Notes: generated by a model from the sequence alone, not told the origin. 6,875 nt of DNA from Saprospirales bacterium (GCA_003448025.1 DLXL01000053.1:1-6875); one strand, 5' to 3'; counted from the stretch's first letter, positions 1 to 6,793 are shown. Translations and numbers: made by a program.

Positions 1-1
1 T

Positions 2-1237
2 TTAATCCTAAATGATACTATCCAATATGGTCTGCTTACAGCAACTAGACATGCTAATGGAAGAGACTGGTGGATACTTGTAAATGAACGCTTTAGTAAT
101 CGAATTTATAGATTATTATTCTCCCCATCAGGGATACAAAAACTTGATTCGCAACATGTCAATATAGCCTTAATAGATGGCCTTGGACAAGCCGCATTTT
201 CTCCAAACGGTGAATACTATGCTATTAAAAGCTCTTACGGACTTAGTGTTGGGCATAGTCTTGATGTTTTTCGATTTAACAGATGTACAGGGCATCTTAG
301 TGAGCAGATTCAGATAAAGAATGAAGGTTCAGCAGTCGGAGGATTGTCATTTTCACCAAATTCAGAGTATCTATATGTGAGTTACCGAAATAATATATTT
401 CAGTATTTTTTAAAATCAAGCAACATTGATTCCTCGAAAATACTTATTGCCAATGTTGATCCTTTATTCCCTAGCTATACCTTTAATACAATGCAATTAG
501 CTCCTAACAACAAGATATATATATGTGCCACTAATTCAATGAAATTTTTACATTTGATTAATTATCCTGACAAGTTAGGGGCAGATTGTGGTTTCCAACC
601 TATTGGTATTTCCTTACCTACGTTTAACTATGCGTCTATAAGTTATAGTCCTAATTTTCGTTTAGGACCAATTGATGGCTCAATTTGTGATTCGCTGGGA
701 ATTAATAATAACCCCAATTGCCGATGGCGTTCAGAGCAAGACACCCTTGATCCATTACTAATGTATTTTCATGACCTATCCTATTTTGAACCTTCAGAAT
801 GGCATTGGAATTTTGGGGACCCAGTATCAGGGTTCAATAATATTAGTAATGAGCAGCATCCACAGCACCTCTTTTCAACAAATGGCACATATCAGGTTTG
901 CCTAAGTGTCTGTAATGCCAATGCTTGTGACACGCTTTGCCGAGAGATAAAGTTAGGTAACAGTCATTCTGAAAATCCTGAAATTTTGACGCAAATTCAG
1001 GTTACTCCCAATCCATTTTCTTCCATGCTTTATGTCGGAAACACGTCTCCTTTGGGGAACAACAACTGTATATTCAGGCTTTACAATCAAACGGGAACAT
1101 TGGCGCGGGAGTACAAGTTACCATTCGGAATTACTGAAATAGATACAAAAGACCTGCCACCGGGAATGTATTTCTGGAATGTGGAATCACACATGGAAAT
1201 TTTAAGAAGCGGTAAAATCATAAAATTAAATGAGTGA
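2..1237 (+). CDS. PKD domain-containing T9SS type A sorting domain protein with beta-propeller-like region (5' partial)
   Basis: Predicted secreted or cell-surface protein of unknown ligand. The frame is open from base 2 to the TGA at 1235-1237 (411 codons visible). The first start-like codon, TTG at 344, is not the real start, because residues encoded from base 2 align with the neighbouring 584-residue paralogue (shared RHANGRDWW) from about its residue 173. Some 170 N-terminal residues, including any signal peptide, therefore lie off the window. Numbering from base 2: residues 1-240 carry repeated beta-strand signatures (FSPNGEYY, FSPNSEYLY, APNNKIYI) typical of propeller blades; a PKD domain spans about 249-319 with the WNFGD motif at 269-273; a T9SS type A sorting domain begins near 330 (TPNPF at 335-339) and ends in GMYFWNV and SGKIIKL. 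T9SS cargo crosses the inner membrane by Sec and the outer membrane by the T9SS, which removes this C-terminal domain. Domain calls are firm; the biological role is unknown. The PKD region has extra cysteines (CLSVCNANACDTLC) compared with the paralogue. Confidence 0.9.
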   Translation, partial: LILNDTIQYGLLTATRHANGRDWWILVNERFSNRIYRLLFSPSGIQKLDSQHVNIALIDGLGQAAFSPNGEYYAIKSSYGLSVGHSLDVFRFNRCTGHLSEQIQIKNEGSAVGGLSFSPNSEYLYVSYRNNIFQYFLKSSNIDSSKILIANVDPLFPSYTFNTMQLAPNNKIYICATNSMKFLHLINYPDKLGADCGFQPIGISLPTFNYASISYSPNFRLGPIDGSICDSLGINNNPNCRWRSEQDTLDPLLMYFHDLSYFEPSEWHWNFGDPVSGFNNISNEQHPQHLFSTNGTYQVCLSVCNANACDTLCREIKLGNSHSENPEILTQIQVTPNPFSSMLYVGNTSPLGNNNCIFRLYNQTGTLAREYKLPFGITEIDTKDLPPGMYFWNVESHMEILRSGKIIKLNE

Positions 1238-1306
1238 AATTAGTGCTCTAAAATTCAGTTGTAATCTAGACCAGACACTCCTTTTGAGACATTAACAGCG
1301 GCTTTC
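1238..1306. other. Short convergent intergenic gap between the two T9SS paralogues
   Basis: This 69-bp spacer separates two stop codons facing each other. The only dyad seen is a 6-bp stem (TTGAGA at 1284-1289 with TCTCAA at 1305-1310) around a 15-base loop, which is partly inside the stop region of the minus-strand gene. It is too weak to call a terminator, and no T-tract follows it on either strand in a canonical position. Confidence 0.6.
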
Positions 1307-3061
1307 TCAATCCTTTATTTTAATTAATTTACCTGTATTCACATATTGTCCAATTGATCTTATTTCCCAAAAGTAAATCCCATTGGACAAATCATTTGTT
1401 TCAATCTCTGTAATACCAATTGCTAAATGCACCTCATTAACCAGCCTACCTGTATGATCAAAAAGTCGGAAAATTGGGTCGCGCAAATTGGCGCTTAGGG
1501 TTATAATAATCCGATTTGTGAAAGGATTGGGTGAAACCAAAACCTGTTGGTCCATATTTGGATTTTCAACAAATGTATTATCGAGCTTTACTGTACGACA
1601 AAGAGTGTTACTCCCATTCATATTGTTCACTGTAAGGCATACGATGTAATTTCCTGGAGCAGAAAAAATGTGTTGTGGATGTCGCTCCGTGCTTACATTA
1701 TTTATACCCGAGCCAATATCTCCAAAATTCCATTCCCAGGACGTTGGTTCGTAGTATGACAGGTCATAAAAGTTAACAAGAAGAGAATTGATGGTGTCCT
1801 GCTCTGAACGCCACCAAGCCATTGGAGAATTATCTAACCCAAGCGTGTCACAAATGGAACCGTCGATTGGGCCCAGACGGTAATTGGGGAAATTTGGAAA
1901 ACTATTAGCATTATTACAAGGTAGCCTAGTTCCTGGCTGTTGAAAATTACAAGCAAGTCCTAAATTATCAGGTTCATTAACGACATGAAGGGTTCGAGAA
2001 CCGCTGCTTGTCACAACATATATTTTTCCATCCGGTGCCAAAAAGCACTTATCAAATTTGGTTGGGAAGGGGTCTAAATGTCCATTATAGATACCTATTT
2101 CTATGCGGCTTCCGGCTACATCAGCGGATTGTAAATCAAACTGATACAAAAACTCTTCAGTAGGAGCATATAAAAATCTAGAATTTGAAGAGATGGCAAT
2201 GCCTGAACCTGCGCTTCCTGTAATATGAATTTCTTGCCCATTGCTTAAACTGCCCGAACATCTATCAAAATCATAAACATATAAATATTCCCAATTCGGC
2301 CCAAAATCAATCCCATGGCTTGATACATATTTACTTCCATCCTGAGAAAAATAGGCATGGCCAAAACCTTCTTTCCGTTGTAAGCCTGTGTTTTGAATTC
2401 CATGTAAGTGAATACCCCCATTATCAATTAATAACGTGTAAAAACGATCCGTATGACTTTCTCCTGCTAAAACCCACCAGTCCCTACCATTAGCATGTCG
2501 GACAGCGGTTAACTGCCCAAAAGTTAAAGTGTCTGATATCAATAGTTTTTTCCGTTCAACAACGCGGCCAAGTCCTCCATTTTCATTCATATCAATGATT
2601 GAATAATATAACCCAATGCCTTGAAAGCTCCACGGCGGTGAGACTATATATGCTTCAGTCTCGTGTATCAAGATATATTGTTGTGGAATCTCTGGAAAAG
2701 GAATACAAACGGCACCTTGTGGTATATCGCTACCTATCGGTTCCCAAACATTCAACGTATCACCGCCTTCCATTTTTTCAAAATCTGTATTTTCTATATA
2801 TACTCCGTTGTAATAGAATATCAAATTCCCGTTCGCATCGCTCATACTCACGTTAGTATCATTAAACCCCATTTCGATTATTTGATTGTCGGTCAACTTA
2901 GCGTGACCATCCTCAAAGTTCATAATGTTTATTCCAAAGGAGTCATCATCAGGGGAATAATTTCCTCCAGCATAACCAAACAACAAATTGAAATCATGCT
3001 TTTGCGCAGGCAGGATTAACGGACTAACTAAAAGTGTTACTAACAGGTAAGTCTTTCTCAT
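1307..3061 (-). CDS. PKD domain-containing T9SS type A sorting domain protein with beta-propeller-like region
   Basis: Complete 584-residue paralogue of the convergent gene on its left. It starts at the ATG at 3061, the only start that gives a signal peptide: MRK, a hydrophobic core (YLLVTLLVSPLIL), and likely cleavage near PAQ at 18-20. No lipobox cysteine is seen. Residues 40-400 hold strand-rich propeller-like repeats (FSQDGSKYVS, ISSNSRFLYAP, LAPDGKIYVV). A PKD domain lies at about 425-492 with WNFGD at 444-448 and HPQHIFSAPGNYIVCLTV. A T9SS type A sorting domain runs from about 505 to the end (SPNPF at 510-514, GIYFWEI at 561-567, TGKLIKIKD). From the family, the protein should be exported by Sec then T9SS and released or anchored on the surface; its ligand is unknown. 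There is no Shine-Dalgarno-like sequence before the ATG, which is usual in Bacteroidota. A perfect hairpin sits in the leader. Similarity to the left-hand gene is strong over the whole overlap and highest around LGPIDGSICD and WRSEQDT. Confidence 0.93.
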   Translation of the reverse strand: MRKTYLLVTLLVSPLILPAQKHDFNLLFGYAGGNYSPDDDSFGINIMNFEDGHAKLTDNQIIEMGFNDTNVSMSDANGNLIFYYNGVYIENTDFEKMEGGDTLNVWEPIGSDIPQGAVCIPFPEIPQQYILIHETEAYIVSPPWSFQGIGLYYSIIDMNENGGLGRVVERKKLLISDTLTFGQLTAVRHANGRDWWVLAGESHTDRFYTLLIDNGGIHLHGIQNTGLQRKEGFGHAYFSQDGSKYVSSHGIDFGPNWEYLYVYDFDRCSGSLSNGQEIHITGSAGSGIAISSNSRFLYAPTEEFLYQFDLQSADVAGSRIEIGIYNGHLDPFPTKFDKCFLAPDGKIYVVTSSGSRTLHVVNEPDNLGLACNFQQPGTRLPCNNANSFPNFPNYRLGPIDGSICDTLGLDNSPMAWWRSEQDTINSLLVNFYDLSYYEPTSWEWNFGDIGSGINNVSTERHPQHIFSAPGNYIVCLTVNNMNGSNTLCRTVKLDNTFVENPNMDQQVLVSPNPFTNRIIITLSANLRDPIFRLFDHTGRLVNEVHLAIGITEIETNDLSNGIYFWEIRSIGQYVNTGKLIKIKD

Positions 3062-3074
3062 GAGTCAATTATGA

Positions 3075-3098
3075 TAGTGGGGCGATTTTTCCCCACTA
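3075..3098 (-). promoter_or_regulatory. Perfect 8-bp-stem hairpin in the leader of the T9SS/PKD gene
   Basis: TAGTGGGG (3075-3082) and CCCCACTA (3091-3098) are exact reverse complements around an 8-base loop. In the transcript of the minus-strand gene the stem ends 13 bases before the ATG at 3061. With four consecutive G-C pairs it should fold stably in RNA and could mask or stabilise the initiation region. As DNA it is a dyad that could equally be an operator. The T-run on the plus strand lies in the loop and not after the stem, so it is not an intrinsic terminator. The structure is seen; the regulatory role is inferred. Confidence 0.55.
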
Positions 3099-3120
3099 AG
3101 TTATGGAAGTACGATTTATT

Positions 3121-3180
3121 TGTCCCTAATCACCAAAAGTGTACCACCTGTTTCCAATAAAAGTGTACTACTTAAAATCT
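3121..3180. mobile_element. Possible solo end of an IS21-family-like element with 24-bp-spaced repeats
   Basis: The segment starts TGTCCCTAAT and contains two direct copies of AAAAGTGTAC(C/T)AC, beginning at 3135 and 3159, 24 bp apart and matching at 12 of 13 bases. IS21-family elements characteristically start with TG and carry two or three directly repeated transposase-binding sites inside each end; AAAAGTGTACCAC-type repeats of this sort are, from memory, found in such ends. No istA or istB coding sequence, no opposite end and no clear target duplication are in the window, so this would be a remnant or solo end. It could instead be a regulator-binding pair for the gene at 1307-3061, whose promoter should lie in or near this segment. 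Confidence 0.35.
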
Positions 3181-3206
3181 GTTTGATTTTAGCGCGGAAT
3201 AGTTTA

Positions 3207-3250
3207 GCCACTCACGGAGGTGGCGCTGGGTCAAAAAAAGACCCAAGCGC
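3207..3250. repeat. Two adjacent hairpins in a GC-rich intergenic block
   Basis: The first dyad is GCCAC (3207-3211) with GTGGC (3220-3224), extendable by TC/GA with one bulged base. The second is GCGC-TGGGTC (3223-3232) with GACCCA-A-GCGC (3240-3250): ten pairs with one bulged A around a loop of seven A residues (seven T on the other strand). The two share bases 3223-3224, so they partly compete. They sit at the start of a GC-rich block (about 3191-3310) inside otherwise AT-rich DNA. Because the A/T run is in the loop and not after the stem, a standard intrinsic terminator is not supported in either direction. It may be a REP-like element or part of the adjacent mobile-element remnant; function is unknown. 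Confidence 0.5.
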
Positions 3251-3405
3251 GGCGGGGAGATGCCTGGGTGAGGTTTTTGGGAGGTGGGAAACCGGACGAG
3301 GCGGGAAAAAGGTTGAGTGCTTTTTGAGATTTTAATTTCAAAATACCAAGTATTAAACATTTTTCAATCAATATTACCCAAACAACATTTGTTAAAGGAT
3401 GATTG

Positions 3406-4095
3406 TTATCTAGATATATATTTTGCAAACCCATTCAAATAGGAAGATAGGTTATCTAAATCATGAAATATACTCATTTGATTAATTCCATAAAAATCAA
3501 GAGTATCAAGAATGTCTCGTTTGCAATTGCGCATAACCTTGACCTTAATAACATCCAAATTTTCACTAGACTCCTCAAGTGGTACATGTGGGGTGTTACT
3601 TATTGTAAATATTCCTCTTTGGCTTACAATCCTAGGTGATATGCTCTTCGGGTATATGATCCGAACTCCTTCAATACTGAAAGGATTAAAATTATCTATA
3701 TTATCAAATATTAAAGCTTTCTTCTGCCTAATAATAAAAACTGCGGCATCCTCATCAAAGTAGTCATTTACAGAAAAATACAATGCGGTTAATGGATTTT
3801 TAGTCCAATCGAGTAATCTTGTTGCCAATCCATGATGCTGAGCAAGAGCATACCAATCCATTTCATTTTTTGGTTCAATATTTAAATATTGGATAGCATA
3901 TCTTTTCCAAGAATTAAATATTTCTTGCTCTGTAAATGTTGGAGAGTAGGACTTTATATACTCGGATCGACCTGCTTTTGGGAGCAATTTCCATTCATAA
4001 CAATTTTGCCCCCTAAACATGAAATATCTTTTATCTCTGAAATTCTCGAATAGCTGTACCATTTCTATAAATGAATTTATTTCATATTCTTTCAT
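3406..4095 (-). CDS. FRG domain-containing protein
   Basis: A 229-residue single-domain protein of the FRG family (Pfam FRG, PF08867), whose biochemical function is not established to my knowledge. Visible hallmarks in order: the naming motif FRGQ at 27-30 followed by W35 and P39 (YEWKLLPKAGR); the central signature QHHGLATRLLDWT at 86-98 and NPLTALYFS at 100-108; RIVSQRGIFTI at 155-165; and the C-terminal GINQMSIFHDLDNLSSYLNGF (203-223). All conserved family blocks are present and the length fits a complete stand-alone domain, so it appears intact. There is no signal peptide or membrane segment, so it should be cytosolic. The ATG at 4095 gives the full N-terminal helix before FRGQ. It lies on the same strand as nrdA, 262 bp downstream, with its own probable promoter region, so it is unlikely to be functionally coupled. 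It is the most AT-rich gene here, which suggests acquisition. FRG proteins are often seen in variable and phage-related regions; a defence role would be inference. Confidence 0.9.
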   Translation of the reverse strand: MKEYEINSFIEMVQLFENFRDKRYFMFRGQNCYEWKLLPKAGRSEYIKSYSPTFTEQEIFNSWKRYAIQYLNIEPKNEMDWYALAQHHGLATRLLDWTKNPLTALYFSVNDYFDEDAAVFIIRQKKALIFDNIDNFNPFSIEGVRIIYPKSISPRIVSQRGIFTISNTPHVPLEESSENLDVIKVKVMRNCKRDILDTLDFYGINQMSIFHDLDNLSSYLNGFAKYISR

Positions 4096-4107
4096 AAACT
4101 CTACTTT

Positions 4108-4138
4108 TATAGCTATTTTATGATCCTCCCCCCCCTCA
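4108..4138 (-). promoter_or_regulatory. Putative promoter region of the FRG gene with a G8 homopolymer
   Basis: Reading the minus strand toward the ATG at 4095, a TTTTTG stretch is followed by A, an uninterrupted run of eight G (4128-4135 as C on the plus strand), AGGATCA, then TAAAAT and TATAAA. The TTTTTG to TAAAAT spacing is about 16 bases, so the G run would fall inside a promoter spacer. The homopolymer and the AT-rich hexamers are seen directly. The promoter reading is inferred, because Bacteroidota sigma consensus elements (TTTG, TAnnTTTG) do not match well. There is no strong ribosome-binding site beyond the purine-rich AAAAGTAGAG about 4 bases before the start. Confidence 0.35.
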
Positions 4139-4257
4139 AAAACAAAACGGCCACCAGGCAGAAGCCAGCTGGAAGAAACTAGTGTGGGAAAAGCGTTTCA
4201 AGTAGAGGGAAAGGACATTCCAACTGTTGATTGCTACTCCCGGCAGCCGTGTTTTTT

Positions 4258-4357
4258 GAACGATGGACGATGAACGATGGACAATGGGCGTTAAGTCTGG
4301 TATCCGCTCCAACCCCAGGCGCAACGCCCATCGTTCATCGTCCATCGTTCATCGTTC
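4258..4357. repeat. 35-bp imperfect inverted repeat made of ACGATGR heptamers, abutting the nrdA stop
   Basis: The left arm (4258-4292) and right arm (4323-4357) match at 31 of 35 positions when one is reverse-complemented, around a 30-base spacer. Each arm consists of GA plus four consecutive 7-bp units of the form ACGATGG/ACGATGA (one unit is ACAATGG) and closes with GCGTT. All four mismatches are transitions, mostly because the G/A alternation of the units is out of phase between the arms. The spacer has a further short stem (GTCTGG 4295-4300 with CCAGGC 4315-4320, one G-T pair). The right arm ends exactly one base before the nrdA TAA (4358-4360), so nrdA mRNA would carry this large hairpin directly after its stop. 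No T-tract follows on the minus strand, so it is not a classical terminator, though it could protect the 3' end or block read-through. Confidence 0.8.
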
Positions 4358-6793
4358 TTATGCTGAGCATGCTTCGCAGTCCGGATTGTCCAGGCTGCAA
4401 ATTTTGCCGGATACTTGTTCTACATCCAGGGCCGACATCTGTACGGGCTTTTGTTCTTCCCGGGCCGATACGGAAGCTGTTGCAATGGGCTCGGTGGCTT
4501 TCGCATTCTGCACAAACTTCTGCTGGTGCTTCTGGCTGAGGGTGAACTTGATGGGGTCCACTGCCGCTTTGGAGCGGAGGTAGTACATGCCCGTTTTGAG
4601 GCCTTTTTGCCAGGCGTAGAAGTGCATGGAAGACAACTTGGCGAACGTGGGCGCTTCCATGAATACGTTGAGGCTCTGGCTCTGGCAGATGAAGGCGCCG
4701 CGGTCGGCACTCATGTCGATGATCACTTTCTGACTGATCTCGTAGGCGGTTTTGTACACGTCGCGTACTTCCTGCGGGATGTCTTCAATGCCCTGGATGG
4801 AGCCGTTGGCGGCCATGATGGCTTCGCGCATTTCTTCGTTCCACATGCCGAGGCGCACCAGGTCGCGCATGAGGTGTTTGTTCACCACAATGTGCTCGCC
4901 CGCCAGTGTGCGGCGCGTGTAGAGGTTGGAGGTGTATGGCTCGAAACATTCGTTGTTGCCCAGGATCTGGCTGGTAGACGCCGTTGGCATAGGCGCTACG
5001 AGCAGGGAGTTGCGCACACCTACTTTTTTCACGCGCTCGCGGAGGCTGTCCCAATCCCAGCGATTGGATGGCGTTACGCCCCAGAGATCAAACTGGAACA
5101 TGCCTTTGCTCATGGGCGAGCCTTTGAAGGTCTCGTAGGTGCCGTGTTTCTCGGCCTGGTTGGCAGATTCGGTTACGGCAGCGAAGTAGATGGTTTCAAA
5201 AATGTCTTTGTTCAGTTGCTTGGCCGCATCGCTGTCGAACGCCATACCCATGAGGATGAAGGCGTCGGCCAGGCCCTGTACGCCCAAACCGATGGGGCGG
5301 TGACGCATGTTGGAGTTGCGCGCCTCAGGGATTGGGTAGTAGTTGATGTCGATCACCTTGTTGAGGTTGCGCGTGGCTACCTGGGTAATTTCGTACAACT
5401 TTTGGAAGTCGAATTTGCCGTTGGAAATAAATTTCGGCAGGGCAATGGAGGCCAGGTTGCACACCGCTACCTCGTCTTTGGAGGTGTACTCAATGATCTC
5501 GGTGCATAGGTTGGAAGAGCGGATGGTGCCCAGGTTTTGCTGGTTGCTCTTCATGTTGGCGGCGTCTTTGTACAGGATGTACGGGGTGCCAGACTCTACC
5601 TGACTTTCCAAAACGGCGTTCCACAGATCGCGTGCTTTTACCGTCTTGCGTGCGCGACCTTCTTTTTCGTACTGCTCGTACAGGGCGTTGAATTTGGCGC
5701 CGTACACATCGAACAGGCCCGGTGCTTCGTTCGGATCGAAGAGCGACCAGTCTTTGTCGTCTTTCACGCGCTCCATGAACAAATCACAGATCCAGAGGGC
5801 GTAGAAGAGGTCGCGGGCGCGCATTTCTTCTTTACCGTGGTTCTTTTTCAGTTCCAGGAACTCGAAGATGTCGGCGTGCCATGGCTCGAGGTACACCGCG
5901 AAGGCGCCTTTGCGTTTGCCGCCGCCCTGGTCTACGTAGCGGGCAGCATCGTTGAACACGCGCAGCATCGGGATGATGCCGTTGGAGGTGCCGCCGGTGC
6001 CCTTGATGTAGGAGCCTGTGGCGCGTACGTTGTGGATGCTTAAGCCGATACCGCCGGCGCTCTGGGAAATGAGTGCACAGCGCGACAGGGTTTCAAAAAT
6101 ACCGGCGATGCTGTCTTCCGTGATGCTGAGCAGGAAGCAGGAGGACAGCTGTGGCTTGGGTGTGCCGGCGTTGAAGAGCGTTGGCGTGGCGTGGATGAAC
6201 CAGCGCTCGCTCATGAGGTTGTAGGTTTCGATGGCCGCTTCGATGTCTTCACCGTGGATACCCACGGATACGCGCATGAAGAGGTGTTGCGGGCGTTCCA
6301 CCACTTTGCCGTTCATGCGCATGAGGTAGGAACGCTCCAGGGTTTTGAATCCGAAGTAATCAAACTCGAAATCGCGGTCGAATATGATGGCGGAATCCAG
6401 ACGAGCCTTGTGTTTTTGCACAATGCGGTTGGTTTCCTCGCCGATGAGGCCGGCGCGATCGCCTGTTTTTGGGTCAACGTAGTTGAAAAGCTCTTCCACC
6501 ACCTTGGAGAAGGATTTCTCCGTTTCCTTGTGGAGGTTGCTCACGGCAATACGAGCGGCCAGCAGGGCATAGTCCGGGTGAACGGTAGCCATGGTAGCGG
6601 CGGTTTCAGCCGCCAGGTTGTCGAGCTCCACGGTGGTCACGCCGTCGTACAGGCCCATGATCACCTTTTTGGATACTTCGATAAGGTTGACGTAGTAGGT
6701 ATCCAGTCCGTACGTCATTTTGCGGAGGCGCGCCGTGATCTTGTCGAACGACACTTCCTCTTTTCGGCCATCGCGTTTGATTACTTGCATCAT
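4358..6793 (-). CDS. nrdA: Class I ribonucleoside-diphosphate reductase, large (alpha) subunit
   Basis: Catalytic subunit that reduces ribonucleoside diphosphates to deoxyribonucleotides in the cytosol, working with the radical-generating beta subunit NrdB. The 811 residues form a complete protein: N-terminal ATP cone (about 2-92, starting [18 protein letters not shown]), the alpha N-terminal domain (about 140-212), and the ten-stranded barrel (about 213-740). Active-site residues are visible: C219 (PQLSSCF) and C445 (AVCNLASI), the redox pair; N428, C430 and E432 (SSNLCTEI), including the thiyl-radical cysteine; the family signature starting at W581; [13 protein letters not shown] at 602-614; and the radical-transfer tyrosines Y737-Y738 (GMYYLRS). 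The C-terminal tail carries C806 and C809 (CEAC), a CxxC as in eukaryotic R1, for re-reduction of the active site. A variable linker (about 764-790) precedes it. The intact ATP cone implies dATP/ATP overall activity control. Two adjacent ATG codons (6793 and 6790) are both possible starts. nrdB is not in the window and could lie upstream. GC content is far higher than in the left-hand genes. Confidence 0.98.
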   Translation of the reverse strand: MMQVIKRDGRKEEVSFDKITARLRKMTYGLDTYYVNLIEVSKKVIMGLYDGVTTVELDNLAAETAATMATVHPDYALLAARIAVSNLHKETEKSFSKVVEELFNYVDPKTGDRAGLIGEETNRIVQKHKARLDSAIIFDRDFEFDYFGFKTLERSYLMRMNGKVVERPQHLFMRVSVGIHGEDIEAAIETYNLMSERWFIHATPTLFNAGTPKPQLSSCFLLSITEDSIAGIFETLSRCALISQSAGGIGLSIHNVRATGSYIKGTGGTSNGIIPMLRVFNDAARYVDQGGGKRKGAFAVYLEPWHADIFEFLELKKNHGKEEMRARDLFYALWICDLFMERVKDDKDWSLFDPNEAPGLFDVYGAKFNALYEQYEKEGRARKTVKARDLWNAVLESQVESGTPYILYKDAANMKSNQQNLGTIRSSNLCTEIIEYTSKDEVAVCNLASIALPKFISNGKFDFQKLYEITQVATRNLNKVIDINYYPIPEARNSNMRHRPIGLGVQGLADAFILMGMAFDSDAAKQLNKDIFETIYFAAVTESANQAEKHGTYETFKGSPMSKGMFQFDLWGVTPSNRWDWDSLRERVKKVGVRNSLLVAPMPTASTSQILGNNECFEPYTSNLYTRRTLAGEHIVVNKHLMRDLVRLGMWNEEMREAIMAANGSIQGIEDIPQEVRDVYKTAYEISQKVIIDMSADRGAFICQSQSLNVFMEAPTFAKLSSMHFYAWQKGLKTGMYYLRSKAAVDPIKFTLSQKHQQKFVQNAKATEPIATASVSAREEQKPVQMSALDVEQVSGKICSLDNPDCEACSA

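Larger units (their letters stand above)
3062..3405. other. 344-bp gene-free region between the T9SS/PKD gene and the FRG gene
   Basis: I find no convincing gene here. Short open frames exist on both strands but are low-complexity, cross the hairpins and show no recognisable domain. From left to right the stretch holds the leader hairpin (3075-3098), the IS21-like repeats (3121-3180), a GC-rich block with two hairpins (3191-3310), and an AT-rich tail downstream of the FRG stop codon. It must contain the promoter of the gene at 1307-3061 unless that gene is read through from the FRG gene. I could not place a clear Bacteroidota -7 element (TAnnTTTG). Confidence 0.6.
4096..4357. other. 262-bp intergenic region between the FRG gene and nrdA
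   Basis: No gene is supported. Short open frames here run through the heptamer repeats or into the antisense strand of nrdA and have no recognisable product. The stretch contains the FRG upstream region with its G8 tract, about 120 bp of unremarkable sequence (4139-4257), and the inverted repeat at 4258-4357. It is also where base composition changes from AT-rich to GC-rich. Confidence 0.6.

Noticed and set aside
1284..1310. Possible bidirectional terminator between the convergent genes
   Set aside because: Only a 6-bp stem with a 15-base loop and no T-tract in a proper position; it also overlaps the stop codon of the minus-strand gene.
2599..3019. Plus-strand open frames of 85 and 118 codons opposite the T9SS/PKD gene
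   Set aside because: They overlap a well-supported signal peptide and propeller coding region on the other strand and lack any recognisable domain.
3223..3250. Intrinsic terminator for the FRG gene
   Set aside because: The T-run lies in the loop instead of following the stem, and the hairpin is over 150 bp downstream of the FRG stop codon.
3120..3434. Small open frames of 62-71 codons on both strands in the intergenic region
   Set aside because: They run across the IS-like repeats and hairpins or into the FRG gene's 3' end in another frame, with no family resemblance.
4258..4357. CRISPR-like array
   Set aside because: The repeat unit is only 7 bp with no spacers and the two arrays are inverted relative to each other; no cas genes are present.
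4136..4583. Small open frames of 69-106 codons on both strands around the heptamer repeat
   Set aside because: Their protein sequence is mostly translated repeat (DDERW-type strings) or antisense nrdA; the repeat keeps frames open by chance.
4415..5509. Long plus-strand open frame (364 codons) opposite nrdA
   Set aside because: It is antisense to strongly conserved nrdA sequence, shows no domain, and arises from GC-biased third positions; an overlapping real gene is not supported.
5537..6043. 168-codon plus-strand open frame opposite nrdA
   Set aside because: Same reason: a composition-driven antisense frame with no recognisable protein features.
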